A stretch of 64,000 nucleotides of DNA from Mesocentrotus franciscanus (taxonomy: Eukaryota > Echinodermata > Echinoidea > Camarodonta > Strongylocentrotidae). Shown piece after piece: positions 34,134 to 64,000 of this stretch. Every line of letters begins with the position of its first letter. Within the stretch, counting starts at the first letter, position 1. Both the position numbers and the translations under genes were made by a program. The stretch is from contig CP137666.1 of NCBI GenBank assembly GCA_037976565.1, forward strand, positions 4,134,060 through 4,198,059. Reading direction: 5' to 3'. The notes below the pieces were generated by a model, which worked only from the letters and a program-made list of their open reading frames with translations, did no database searches and was not told the DNA's origin.

Positions 34134-34573
34134 GGCTGTGAAAACATTTGGCCATTTATGGCCAAAACTCTTGCCCAAAATACTACATTTTACCCGATGC
34201 ATATCCGATGCATTTATTATTGTAAATTAGCCTAGGCTAAACTACATCGGTTCCACTTACCAGATTGACTGTATGATGCATTTAAGGGTCTTTTTCCGAT
34301 TTTCATCGCCGAAAATGAGGTGTTGAAATTCTTGCAGCCGATTTTAAACTGTTACTGTCAATGGATGACGTCATCTTCCTTCATGCGCAGTAACAGTTTA
34401 AAATACGGCTGCAAGAATTTCAACACGAGCTCAATTTCGCGATGAAAATGAAAAAGTCAATCTGGTAAGTGGAACCGATGTAGTTTAGCCTAGGCCTAAT
34501 TTAAAATAATAAATGCATCGGATATGCATCGGGTAAAATGTAGTATTTGGGCAAGATTTGGCCATAAATGGCC
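34134..34573. mobile_element. Large palindromic fold-back element, about 440 bp
   Basis: TGAAAACATTTGGCCATTTA at the left is mirrored by its complement at the right. The arms, about 190 bp each, stay complementary inward through CCCGATGCATATCCGATGCA, CTAAACTACATCGGTTCCAC and TTGAAATTCTTGCAGCCG, to a short centre near 34355-34380 (ATGGATGACGTCATC). No coding capacity. Confidence 0.75.
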
Positions 34574-34594
34574 AAAATGTTTTCACAGGAGCGC

Positions 34595-34690
34595 CTATGG
34601 TCGGCTTCTGTCTCTAAAGAGAGGAGCCGACCCTACCCAAATCTGAGGCTAACGAACGAAAGAGACAGAAATCTTCGGTCTAGGTCTAGC
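34595..34690. repeat. Solo arm of the 8580-8880 fold-back family
   Basis: TATGGTCGGCTTCTGTCTCT through GGCTAACGAACGAAAGAGAC matches one arm of the hairpin element at 8580-8880. It also contains its own inverted pair (AGAGACAGAAGC / TCTGTCTCT). Confidence 0.6.
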
Positions 34691-35252
34691 CTAGAGGCTA
34701 GACCCTATTTTACCATGTTTACAATAAATTACATGAAAAAAGTCATGATGTAGGCTAGATGATTAGATCTAGGACTAGGGCCTAGGCCTAACTCCAGGAA
34801 GCTCCGACGCCAAAGGCGTCGGAGCTTCAGCGGGTGAACAGGAACGCGAAATAAACAGCGGGTGGGGCGATATTATGTCAAAATATGCAAAGCGATTCAT
34901 TACAATTTTAACTTTACTAGGGTCTAGGTTTCTCGACTCCTCTGGGCATCTGGCCGACCACTTGAAATTATAATTTGAAGAAGTCTTCGATGGGAAAAGG
35001 GGGGAGATTCTTCTTCCTATATTTTTTAAACCCAACGATTCATCCATGTTGTAGCGTCAATTCAACATGGCAAAGAGAAAGTACGCATGGGCGGTAGCAA
35101 TATTCGCTATTCGTTGAGAATATACATTATCTTGAATACCTGGATCTCTCTCTCTCTCTCTCTTGTATCCTTCCTCCGCTAAGATCGGAGATCGTCGGCA
35201 CTGTGCGTCTGCCGAAGTTCGATAAATGGCTTTCTATAGGTCGCTGGGGTAC

Positions 35253-36110
35253 CTAGCTGTTGTTAAGAAGATTTTGACGGGTTGTGTGAAGATTGCGTAT
35301 AAAATATAGGATAAGCGTATGCAGCTGTGTTTTGGCGCTATTACTAATGGGTCCAGGAGGGAGAAAGAGCACCGACTCCAAGAACATCGCAGGGACAGAC
35401 TCGAAGAATTGTGCGAACTGTTTTGTGTTGGGGTTATCCTTAATACGTTTAACTAGGTCTTGACGCACAGATGATAGGGCTTGGCAAGTTGCAACAAGGT
35501 GCACAACATCCTCTCGCTCATGTCAACTCGAAGACGTATGTAGGCTAATGTGGGCAGGTCTAGTCTCTTCAGCCGGGTCATGTATGGGAGATCTTTTATG
35601 CTTGGGACCATTTTTGTTGCCCTTCTCTGCACTTTCTCCAGCTTTGTGATGTCTTGTCTGAGGAATGGATTCCACACACAATTTGCATATTCCAGGTGGG
35701 GTCTAATTTATGTTTTGTGCAGTAAACGTAACATATCTTCATCCATATGTGCAAATGTCCTCCTTATTAGACCCACTATCCTGTTTGCTTTGTTGGCAAC
35801 TATCCCAACATGCTTGCTGAACTTCAGTGATGGGTCGAATGTGACACCGAGATCCTTCTCTTCATTCCTTACTTCCATGTTAGCCCTCATTGTCCCATCT
35901 CTCAGACTCTATGGACTGGTTTTATCTTGATTCCCATAATGCATTACACCGCATTTACCAACGTTGAACTTTAACTGCCATTTCTCTGCCCAGTACATAA
36001 GCTGTCTAGGTCGTGTTGCAGTGTCTTCTTGTGTCTTGATATGGGTGTATACCTTGGTGTCGTCCGCAAACATTTCTGCATGCCCCTTCAGGTTGTCCAG
36101 CAAGTCATTT
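35253..36110 (-). mobile_element. Antisense non-LTR retrotransposon remnant (CR1/L2-type RT C-terminal half)
   Basis: Read on minus from 36110: MFADDTKVYTHIKTQEDTAT, a degenerate YADD box; KWQLKFNVGKCGVMHYG; then EEKDLGVTFDPSLKFSKHV, LIRRTFAHMDEDMLRLLHKT, HLEYANCVWNPFLRQDITKL and VQRRATKMVPSIKDLPY. This is the characteristic order of the second half of LINE reverse transcriptases. Stops and frame changes at about 35890 and 35700 and a ragged end near 35253 show it is dead. It lies just upstream of the cullin-1 leader exon. Confidence 0.85.
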
Positions 36111-36363
36111 ATATATATATTTGCTTATTGATATTTTTCATTCTTTCAGGAGTCATGACCAACGCATTTGAGTGCATCCATATACACATGCTTTTTTTGG
36201 GGGGGGGGGAGGGGGGATGGTATAATATTTCCAATTGGTTCAGTTCTCAATTTGGTGTGACTGTGACCTGACTTCTGTTTTTATTGTTCCTTCCATTTGC
36301 TCTGATATATGAATTTTTTTAATTTAGTATTATTTATTTATTTATTTTTTAATCTCTTTTCAG

Positions 36364-36670
36364 AACAATGTCATCAGCTTGTGAGACAATACTTCTAGCT
36401 CCAAGGCTACAACCAACACACCAGAAGGCATTTGCATCAGGCTCCAAATAGTCTTCTTTTTGAAGACTATCTAACATTTAGTTTCCTTGTGTAATAGTGT
36501 AAAATCTGGTTATTGGTCTTTTATATCACCCGGAAAATGCGACTCTACACATAAGCAACGTGCACAGTTGAAGGCATCCCTCCTCTTAGAGTGATATTGG
36601 ACACTGAGATTTGAAAATTGCTTTATTGAAAGCAACTCTATCATCCAAGAACTCCAAACTCTCAACAGAA
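36364..36670 (+). promoter_or_regulatory. CUL1: Cullin-1 5' leader with an upstream ORF
   Basis: A pyrimidine tract and TTTTCAG acceptor end at 36363, suggesting that the leader starts inside a spliced exon. A 27-codon upstream ORF (ATG 36368, TAG 36449-36451) precedes the cullin start and could lower translation if transcribed. A longer in-frame cullin start at ATG 36611 would add 20 residues; 36671 aligns with the usual N-terminus. Confidence 0.5.
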
Positions 36671-55042
<18,372 letters not shown>

Positions 55043-55950
55043 AGAGCACCATGCTGGGTTTGAAGATCAACCTTTGCATATACACTGAAGGAACTTAAAG
55101 GGACACAGTTTTCCCAGGTCAAAGGTGTCTTCTACTGGACTGAAACAGTCGGTGTGGATAGTCGTCTTTGTGAGATGAATTTGACCTTGGACAATACAAG
55201 ACTTTAGTTTGTTCCAGTCTTTCAAGGAACAAGGTCTTCTCAACGAGTCACTGTGACCAAGCTTCTTCAGCCTTGAATTAAAACTATGAACATCAAACTA
55301 TGAACATCCTACAGAAAAAACTAAACAAAACAAAACTAAAAGAAAAAGAAGAAAAGAAAAGAACTTTGGATGTAGGCTGTGCGTTAATGAGAGTATTTAT
55401 ATACATGTCAAGTTGAAATCTTCTCTTGACTAGCAAGACTTTTGTTACGTCTTCACAGTATGATGAATCTTTTCTCAAATTACATCTTGAAATGCAAGTC
55501 CACTTATCTGGTTGTACGTGGTGACCCATTTGGACCAGCATATTTTTGCCCTGTATAGATACATGTTTAAATACAGATGTCATGATTATATTCTGCTTTA
55601 ATTGAAATATTCTCTCTGGACCGGACTGCCTGAACATTATCAGAAGGGCAAAGATTTATATATTGGTACTGCACAGTTTACGTTCTACATGATTGTGTTA
55701 TATTATACTATTTTTATTCACTGAACCCCCAACCTCACTGGGTCTGTGAACACATTAATGCACACATGTAACTGGTAGTCCAGATGTTTTTCAATTATTT
55801 TTGTTTCATAATTTATTCATTTACTGGCAATATCTTGGAGGGAGAATCAAACTGCTATAACTTCCAATTTTTCTATTAGTTTTGTAAATTTTGAAGTGAA
55901 AGGGCTTCTTGAGATAGTAGGTATCAATAAATGCAATTGGCCCTCATGAT
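55043..55950 (+). other. CUL1: Cullin-1 3' UTR candidate
   Basis: Follows the stop codon. ATTAAA near 55276 and AATAAA at 55926-55931 are candidate poly(A) signals; the latter is followed by a T-run at 55964-55977. Extent is inferred. Confidence 0.45.
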
Positions 55951-58900
55951 TGAAATGATGAATTTTTTTTTTTTTTTAGCATATTTTTAACTGAAAGGAT
56001 ATGCGCAGTAATGCTAAATGTTGTGGTCAAATATATTTGAACAAAGAAATGCAAAACATTTATCAATAGTTGAATACTGTGAGGCCTTGATATAAGTTAC
56101 CACCTCTCCGTGTATGTGATAGAATCGCTATCGGTACACAAAGAAATGTACAATTTGATATGATTCCACATGAACACACACAAAAAAAAAGGTGGCTTGA
56201 TTGTCCACATATGTAAATCCAATACATTTAGCATCAAAGGTATTTAATTTGTATGGTTCGTGTTATTACCTTTCCCTTATTTAGAATTCACTGGGATGCC
56301 ATGTGAGTATCTGACATTGGACATTGGTCTCATCTGTTTTGAGCCAGAGGGGCATAACTCTGTGTTAAATGGTAGGAGTTAATTTGCCGGTGGCTCCTTG
56401 CAGAGGACCTATTAATCAACACTTTTGAAATAATCATCGCATGCAGGCAAGTCAGAGCGTTTGACTACCAATCAGTACTTCCAGTAAGAAGCCTTTCAAT
56501 AGGGTGAATACACAATTAACAACGCCCCGACCGGCAAGCCACGACAGGCTAATTTTTAAGCTCGCGGGTCAGCATCTTTCAAACGGTGCGCAGGGCAGCA
56601 AAACACTAGCCACCGGTCAAAATGACCAAAGTGGTTCAATGAGTTTGATTGTTCTGATATCAGCACACATTTTTATATTGAATTTGGATGTCAAAATCCA
56701 TCCATCAGTTGATTCTGACTGAAAATTTGGCCTGATTGTGGACAAATATAATTACAAATGGTCATTTTGGGGGCTTAAAAATTACCAAAATGACAAAAGT
56801 TTTGTTGATGGGCGTCAATTTGACCACATTTTTCTAGCTTTAGGGCACATTTTTACATAGAATAGGCTCATCAAATGAAATCTCCTTTGCTGATAAAAAA
56901 CGATTGGAGAAATTACCGGTGACCAAAAGTCACCATAATGGTCATTTTGGGCCAAAAAGGGGCCAAAAAGGGGCCTAAATGACCAAAACGTCTTGAGTAG
57001 GGTCAATAAGACATTTATTTGATCAGCTATTCAAACCTTCCCACCAAATATTCTGACTAAATCCCCTCATCTCATAGGATATACATGTATAGCAATGCCA
57101 CATCTGATATTTTTGTCGACTTTTTCGCAGAATGCATCACATGAAATCAACTAAACACTTGTGTCGCTAGATGGCGCTGTGCATTGTGAATCCACCATAT
57201 TGTTTCAGTTTTTACAGTAGGTATCATTAAGAAGCTAGATAGAATGCAAATTTACTGATGGAATTGAGCATAGAATTGTTTGCTCCTTTATCTTCTCCAG
57301 AAAATCAATAGAGCACTGAGTAATGATGATAACGATGTATACCTGTTTTGTAGTGGAGGTCATTCATATTTCAGAAACCACAGAACATATAAAGGAATAC
57401 CCTCAGTAGAGAGGTTTAGCTCTTGAATGCCCAGAAAGATCCTTATTTCAATTGTACATGTACATGTACCCCCTTTGAATACAACAGAAGCCAATATTTT
57501 TATTGACATTTATGAAAGTGGTTCTGATGCCATTAAATAGATTCTAAATCGCATGGAAATCTGTACAAAAGTGAAAATAGTTAGGTAAAAGATACATTAT
57601 AACTCTCGCATGTGTGGAGATGGTCTTAAGCCCTCAGTATACAACTCGACTGTGATCCAATTTTATTGAATTATTATTTCTGATAAATCACAATAGCATT
57701 AGATATGGAAATTTTAACTAATATAATCTTCTTGATTTAGGGTCTGATAAATGGTATGAAGACTGAAAATTGAAATTTGGTGCGTTGAAAGGATGCTAGT
57801 TGGAGTAAATGCCAAATCAGCTCCAAATCGTAGACCATCGCACCACTGGTCTGACATCGCTTTGATTCAGAGCTGATTTTGCCTTTTCTCTTTCAAGAGA
57901 GATTGCAATATCCCCCAATTTTATTTTAAGAATCATATGCAACGTAGAACCTCACTCATTAACATTTTACATATTTTGATATAAAAAACTATTGCAAATT
58001 ATACCAAAATCAGATTGTAGTCACATCGCACCTTTCCTTTAATTCACCTTTTGTGATCAATATCCATTTTCTCAACCACACAGACAAAAATTAAACAAAA
58101 CTAAAGAGCAGAAATATTTATAGCGACCATTGTAATCAGAATACAGAAATACATATATACAAGGATGCAACACAGGATCTACGTCGATCATTTCTTATGT
58201 GCCGGTTACGCTAGTCCAGCAATCAAGATGGAATATATGCACAATTTCTTTTTTGTTTGTTTTAGAAGTATATCATTTTGCATTGGATACATGTGATTAG
58301 AAACATTTATGATTGGAACATTCTCTTTTTCAGAAATTAACCTGTACAGACATAAGCAGATTTCTGAAATGATGTATGTTTCTAGATGAATGTGAGCTCT
58401 GATAATGGAATTTTGTACGAATGAGAATATGAAGGAAGAGAAAACTCTATATATGAAGAAAGTTATCTTATAAGTCTATAATGAGATACTTTCCTCAGAC
58501 TGGATGACTTGATGGGAAAAAACATAGGCGGGATAGTAAAGACTATTTCATAAGCACAACGTATTTTCTATGAATTGTGTTGTATTTATTAAATGAATTT
58601 TTATGGCTAATTTATTTTTCTTTCCTTTTTTAAAGATGAAAAATGACCAGGAATTGAAAGTGGCATTTTGAATGTCCCTTTAGTGCAAGCATATGTGTAC
58701 ATCATTTATCGCATTTTGCTTAAATTCGTCAACAAAGTGGAAACAACTTCTATTAATTTAGTGTTTTTTTACTTCTAAAAACTAATGTTATTGGTGGTGC
58801 GTAGACATTATTGATTCTAGATTTATTTTTATTTTCAAACTCTTAATTCTAGTAAATAGAAGTATTTTATGTTCAAGCATTTTATTTTGCTATGTCCAGT

Positions 58901-59970
58901 TGTCTGGCGATGATATAGAAATTTGAACAACCATTATGATGCTTCTAATTTCATAATTTTATGATTTATAGTGATACTATGATATATATATAGTGTTGCT
59001 ATGTAATAGTGCAGTTGTCTTAAAATGCCACAGCTTTGTTTCCACAGTTGCATGAAGCATTGTCATATCAACTATTTCCTCTCTTGCTCTCCTCTCCCAA
59101 GCATATATATTATATCTATCAGAGTTTTCCATGAATTATATACTTTGTGTTATTTCTGTGACACAAAGGACATGATTTAACTTTAGATGAATATAATATA
59201 ACCTCTCAACGTGGAAGAAGTAGAGAGGAACAGTTGAAGAGAGCGAGAGAGTTCATATTAATTGCTATGCTAAACCATCCCTTGGTACATATGTTACAGA
59301 TATGCTTGCTTCGTGTGTTGTAGAAATGTATTGTACTCTGGGCAACACTTACATTGTAATATTTTGAAAATTGTTATTAACATGTATTATGAAAAGGAGA
59401 ATGTATCTTGCCTGGTTATTGAAGTGTTTTAATTGAGATACAGAATGATATGAAAGAGATATAAAGAGAAATGACAGGACAGAGGGGTGAGAAAGGTAAA
59501 AGTGATACATGTATAATCATAGTGAAAGAAAGGGAGAGGAAGGTTAAACAAATAATGCTATGGCCCATATTCTGGAAGTCATTTAACTTTAAGCCATGTA
59601 TAATCTGTGGCTCAATGCGCACAGTTAGTTGACTGATTTACAGAGTGCGAAATGTCAACGTATCACCAGTAATAGACTATTGACCAATGTATTTCAGTTT
59701 GTTTCTCTCCCTAACCAATGATCATCAGACATTTCACCTGCTATGAATACTGGCTTCTCTAAAGATGGAATCCACTTTGCATACATTATATGTTGTTATA
59801 AGATGATGATGTGGATCCTAAGCAAATGATTGGTTGAAAGCGTACTCGTGACCAGGCATTTATTTTGCCTGACGCGTAATTTGGATAAGACCGGTCATTA
59901 TCCAATGGTAATAAAATCATGTTATAAAACATCATTTTATAAAACAAATAAAACATAATCTTATAAAACA
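55951..59970. other. Intergenic between cullin-1 and UBE2Z, left part
   Basis: From 56600 to 57000 phrases with 'AATGACCAAA', 'AAATTACC' and 'GGTCATTTTGGG' recur in both orientations, a decayed repeat. No protein or RNA gene recognised elsewhere. Confidence 0.5.
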
Positions 59971-60119
59971 AATAATACACATCATTTTGTTCGGGCATTA
60001 GTAAAATTACCCACACTCGGTACCTTCAAAACAGTCCAAACACTAAAACTGTTTCAAAGGTACCTCGTGTGGGTAATTGTTACTAATGCCCTCACTGATG
60101 TGTATTATTTGTATACTAT
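59971..60119. repeat. Inverted repeat (fold-back), 149 bp
   Basis: AATAATACACATCA pairs with TGATGTGTATTATT. The stem continues through GGGCATTAGTAAAATTACCC with GGGTAATTGTTACTAATGCCC, GGTACCTT with AAGGTACC, and ACAGT with ACTGT, around a short centre. Confidence 0.75.
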
Positions 60120-61879
60120 GTCGCGCTATGTCTTGCTTTTCATGACCAAATTTCTTTTCTGTACATATTTACACTATTATTATTAATTATACAGAATGAA
60201 AGGGTTGAACCATTGCCTTCCATGAGTTAGTGAACTTGGTTAAGCCATGTTTAACCTACGCTGCCTTTTGAGAATATGGGCCCCCGAGACTGGATGATTG
60301 AAAATGATGCTGAGATTGTCATTTTTATGTGAGTGCTGATGTTTATATATATATATATACCCTATATACTGGGACCTGAAAAAAACATAGCTAGTCAGGA
60401 AAAAGACATTTCTGGCTTAAGATCCCTATCATCTGTTTAGAGCTACTTTAATACAGAATTAGCATCCTTCTGGCTCTGAACAGATGAAATATTCTTTCAT
60501 TCACATTCTGAATCCGTTTCTTAACATTTTCTGTCAACATTTAATCCATATAAGAAGAAAATAACCAAAGCACAATTAGTAAGGAACCATTAAACCAAAT
60601 TCTTTTTATACGACACCTTTTAAAATGGTTTTATGAAAGTTTTATTCTATATCACACGAGAAGAATTATAACAACAAAGGATATTAGATGTGTTTTAGAA
60701 CAGAAGAAAATAGAGAACCAAAGATGTTACTTGTCCATTCATGGTTTATAAAAATGCACTTACATATAATTCCATATAACATTTGACATTTCCTCTTTCT
60801 TTTACAAATTATAACAAAAACAAAATAAAGTTTGCAAAAACGTTACAGTTAAACTAGAAATGATGAACACATTTGAAGGTGATAATTGCATTAAAAATGA
60901 AAGGAAAAAACTAGTAAAGAGGAAAACCATGGAGAACCTCCGGCAACCGGAAAAATTGCAGTACTGTAATTCGTCTCGGTTTGTAGCGTTTATTGCATAG
61001 GCTACTCTACGTCCACATACAGCTTTTCCCTTTTTTCCTGATACATTGTAATTAATAGTGAAAACTCCTTCATTCGTAGATTTTGTCAGTGATAATGTCT
61101 GTTTGAACTACTTCCTTTTTAATACAATTTATTTTGTTTTTCATGATTTTATATCTCTTCCTTGAGAATACTGGCTTTTGAAGATTGATGCTCAATGATG
61201 ACACCGACTGATATAAAGGCTAGAGTAAACATTGCAGTGTAAGTGCAAGTGCATACAAAATGTGTTGAAATCATTGACCGAGCGAGAAAATAATGGGGAA
61301 AACCAGGACATTTGCATTACAAAGAGAAGCCATGTTCGACTATTTGTACTGTTTGTACGCATTCATTAACATTGAATCTTGACATTCTTTCGCTACGATT
61401 GCTCTCCAAGTTTTCATCTTCACATTTTGCCAAATTCCAGTTCAGTGCCAGTGGCAGTGGGTTAATTTCGTGTCGCACAAATCAGTAGCCATTCCCGATC
61501 CCGTTCGACATTCGCGCATCCCTCGAATCAGTGTGCACTCGTCTCGTTTATCATTCTCAAGGTCTGGAATGCCAGGGCAGGGGCAGTGCATTTTTAAGTG
61601 ATTAGAAGAATATGTTCTGACTGCTTACAGGAGATTCAAGTACTGTTTAGAAGAGTCCTCTCTACATATTTATTATTAGAGGTGTTAGCTGTAACCTTTT
61701 CCCTTTCTCAGTTGTGCAGTGCATACAAAACTGGACTGTCCAGTCATCATTTCCATTTCCAGTGAATAGCAAGGGTTTCGAACTTTGACTTTTATTTTGC
61801 AGTTTTGGTGCATGGTGACGTGACTTTAATTAAAGTTTAATTGTAAAAGTGACAAAGCAGGGATCATATCAGCAGAAAC
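60120..61879. other. Upstream region and leader of UBE2Z
   Basis: No gene recognised at 60120-61400. The less AT-rich stretch 61380-61600 with CpGs (CCCGATCCCGTTCGACATTC) is a plausible promoter or first exon. An in-frame TGA at 61850-61852 precedes the start codon. Confidence 0.4.
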
Positions 61880-63852
61880 ATGGAGACAATGGAGGAGCCA
61901 GATGAAGAACACTTCGAAGCCACTGCGACTCTGGTGGCTTCTCAATTAGTACAAGCTCAGCTCAGCCCATGGGATCCTATCAAATGCAAGGATTGGGAAA
62001 ACCAGAAACCAAGTCAGCTGTGTCTGCTTCGAATCAAAAGGTTTGTATGGCAGGGTGTGAAAAATTTAATCTTTGCATGTGCTTATCTGTATGATATCAA
62101 ATATATAATTTCGAATTGTGTCGTGAATTTTCGTCATATTTCACTATTGGATGAACAGAATGAATGAATATATGAATAAATTAATAAAGCGTGTACTAAT
62201 GTAAGATAAAGATCATGTTTGTAGTACAATTTTTCTGATGACCCAATCTGTGTTTCGCTTGTTTGTTTGTTTTATTTAGATCAATATTTTAATGAAATGT
62301 TATGATCTTTGTATTATTAAGGCCAATAAAATCAAGTAGAAAATTTAGTCATGAAATGTACAATAATTGCATGCATGATGATGGTCAGAACCAGATTTAT
62401 AAATGCTGTACTTTGATTAAAATGTCAAGAAATGTTTGTGTCGATCTGTTTTCTTTCCGAAAGTGTTGATTATTGCTTTTCCAGTTTTTATTTCCAGTTA
62501 GTTAATAGTTATGATTCTCAATCAAATATTTGTTTAAATTAAAGAGAAAAGTATGATTCCTTATCTTTGTATCTCATAGTTTAGGATCTACCAGCCTGTC
62601 TCCTGTGACAGGGGGTAGATCTATCAAACTATATACAGGTACATGTCATCTCAAAGAGTGCTATTGATGTTGCATCAGTCTGTCTTTTAATTTCCATGAA
62701 AGCTTAACTCTATGAGGAAGATATCTCCATAGTATGAATAAAATAAAGTATTTTCAGTCTTACAATATTACATTGTTTGTCTGGTTGTTGTTTTTATAAT
62801 TCAAATATCCTAAACTTGGTTTGAATTTTCATAATTCAGAAATGCATTTGACACAATCATTGTTTTTCAAACACTGATTACAGGGACATCATGAACATCT
62901 ACACAGATCCACCATTGGGAATGTGTATTGTACCTGAGGAAGATATCACCAGGGTAACAACTTTTTTCTTGTTGGAATTCTACATAAGTGTACAGGCACT
63001 CTAGAGTAGTAGAACAATTACAATGTTTATCTGTCATGACAGAGGAGGATTTCAGAGCGTATAGAGGTCTAAATAAAATTTACTATTTGAAGAGTAAGCT
63101 TTCCTTTTTCTCATGTTTCTTTCCCAGAGCTATAATGTTGGGTATTCAAAGGCAATCATGCAGTTTTTAGTTATCACTAATATCTACAATTTCTATTTCT
63201 TATTATGAAAAATTGAAAATCAATTAATTTTATTGTAAACTTGCAGCCAAATTTACAAAAACAACCTTTTCCCAAGTCACTTTTCATGGTTGATTCTCTC
63301 AAAGCTTGACAGGGAAGTGATTTAGTAATTTATTTTTTTTTTTTGGGGGGGGGGGGTGATAAAAGATCACCTAGAGTCATCTGAATATAAGAAATATATG
63401 AACACACTTTATTTGTACGTTATAAATCTACAAATGGTATTAAGTGTCAATGTAATTCATCAAATATTTGCTCTCGAATGTGTAGGCCTACATATATATG
63501 TAGAGACTATATTGAATCCTGAAGAAATGAAGTTGGGGAGAGGTAAGAACAGAAAAAAGAGGAAGAGAAAGAGAGAGGTAGCAGAAGAGGAAGCCTTCAA
63601 GGAGAATCAAAAGATTTGGATCATAATCAAAGTACTAATTTCCTTTTTCTTTGTGAACTTGCAGGTACATGCCCTAATAACAGGCCCATTTGACACCCCA
63701 TATGAAGGTGGTTTCTTTCACTTCTTTGTCAAGTTTCCTCCTGACTACCCTATCAGACCACCAAGGATCAAGTTGATGACTACAGGAGACGGGTCTGTCA
63801 GATTTAATCCAAACCTCTACAGGAGTGGTAAAGTCTGCCTCAGCATTCTAGG
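61880..63852 (+). CDS. UBE2Z: UBE2Z (USE1)-type ubiquitin-conjugating enzyme, 5' part, runs off the window
   Basis: UBE2Z is the E2 charged by UBA6. Coding exons seen: 61880-62040, 62884-62953, 63665-63852, with consistent phases (2, 0, 2) and GT-AG junctions; the last is followed by GTGAGT and the rest lies beyond the right edge. Exon 1 gives [15 protein letters not shown] and [17 protein letters not shown], exon 2 [20 protein letters not shown], exon 3 [39 protein letters not shown] and [18 protein letters not shown], with the catalytic cysteine (KVCLS) at about residue 135. The N-terminus is much shorter than the alanine/proline-rich extension of the human protein. The start is supported by the upstream in-frame stop. 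Confidence 0.94.
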
Positions 63853-63870
63853 GTGAGTGCCACTGCATGC

Positions 63871-64000
63871 AGGGGCGTATCCAGGAATCTCTGGAGAAGG
63901 ACACAAATCCCCAAAAGACAAGTCAAAACAATTTGTGATACCTGTATGCAAAAAGAGGTCACCACATTTTCAGGTGCCCTTGTAGGTCTAAAATGGCTGC
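63871..64000. mobile_element. Left end of a hAT-like element, cut by the window edge
   Basis: CAGGGGCGTATCCAGG resembles the terminus of the 20544-20882 element (CAGTGGCGGATCCAGG). Only the first 130 bp lie in the window, in UBE2Z intron 3, so neither the other end nor a target duplication can be checked. Confidence 0.5.

Noticed and set aside
63356..63664. Open sequence preceding UBE2Z exon 3 as coding
   Set aside because: The frame is merely open into the intron; the TTGCAG acceptor at 63664 and homology place the exon start at 63665.

Overview
This is an intron-rich, AT-rich animal genome window, most likely from an echinoderm (sea-urchin-like) or a related marine deuterostome invertebrate. 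The genes have many small exons with canonical GT-AG boundaries. The proteins are close to vertebrate orthologues. The intergenic DNA and introns are full of fold-back elements, tRNA-derived SINEs, LINE remnants and a Penelope-like element, and the palindrome TACATGTA recurs throughout. The exact species cannot be fixed from sequence reading alone.

Layout. 1-21 kb: no recognisable host gene. It holds a Penelope-like retroelement with inverted long repeats (504-1430), a TTAA-flanked MITE (2909-3677), a Harbinger-like MITE (3938-4560), an L2-like LINE 3' end (6235-6655), a hairpin element (8580-8880), a degenerate GTGCCCC minisatellite inside an inverted-repeat element (11091-12101), nested inverted repeats with TCCGGACA ends (14139-14965), a composite of two unrelated LINE fragments (17930-20010) and a small hAT-like element with an 8-bp target duplication (20544-20882). 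21.2-31.4 kb: a mitochondrial-type creatine kinase gene on +, with seven coding exons, an apparent 1-bp frameshift in the first, and a 1.56-kb TCTACT-type array in its first intron. 33.18-33.25 kb: a tRNA-Gln(UUG) gene on -. 35.2-36.1 kb: an antisense LINE remnant. 36.4-55.9 kb: a complete cullin-1 gene on +, with 19 coding exons encoding 770 residues, its introns loaded with SINEs, MITEs and CpG-rich hairpins. 55.9-61.8 kb: intergenic. 61.88 kb to the right edge: the first three coding exons of a UBE2Z (USE1)-type E2 enzyme on +, continuing beyond the window.

How the genes relate. Creatine kinase serves mitochondrial phosphocreatine energy transfer. Cullin-1 is the scaffold of SCF ubiquitin ligases and UBE2Z is a ubiquitin-conjugating enzyme, so two ubiquitin-cascade genes are neighbours on one strand, without evidence of a functional link. 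The most unusual material is the mobile DNA. The Penelope-like element combines inverted long repeats, a one-sided 30-bp extension, 12-13 bp target duplications, a hammerhead-ribozyme-like core in each arm, and internal 65-bp subrepeats carrying octamer and CCAAT motifs.
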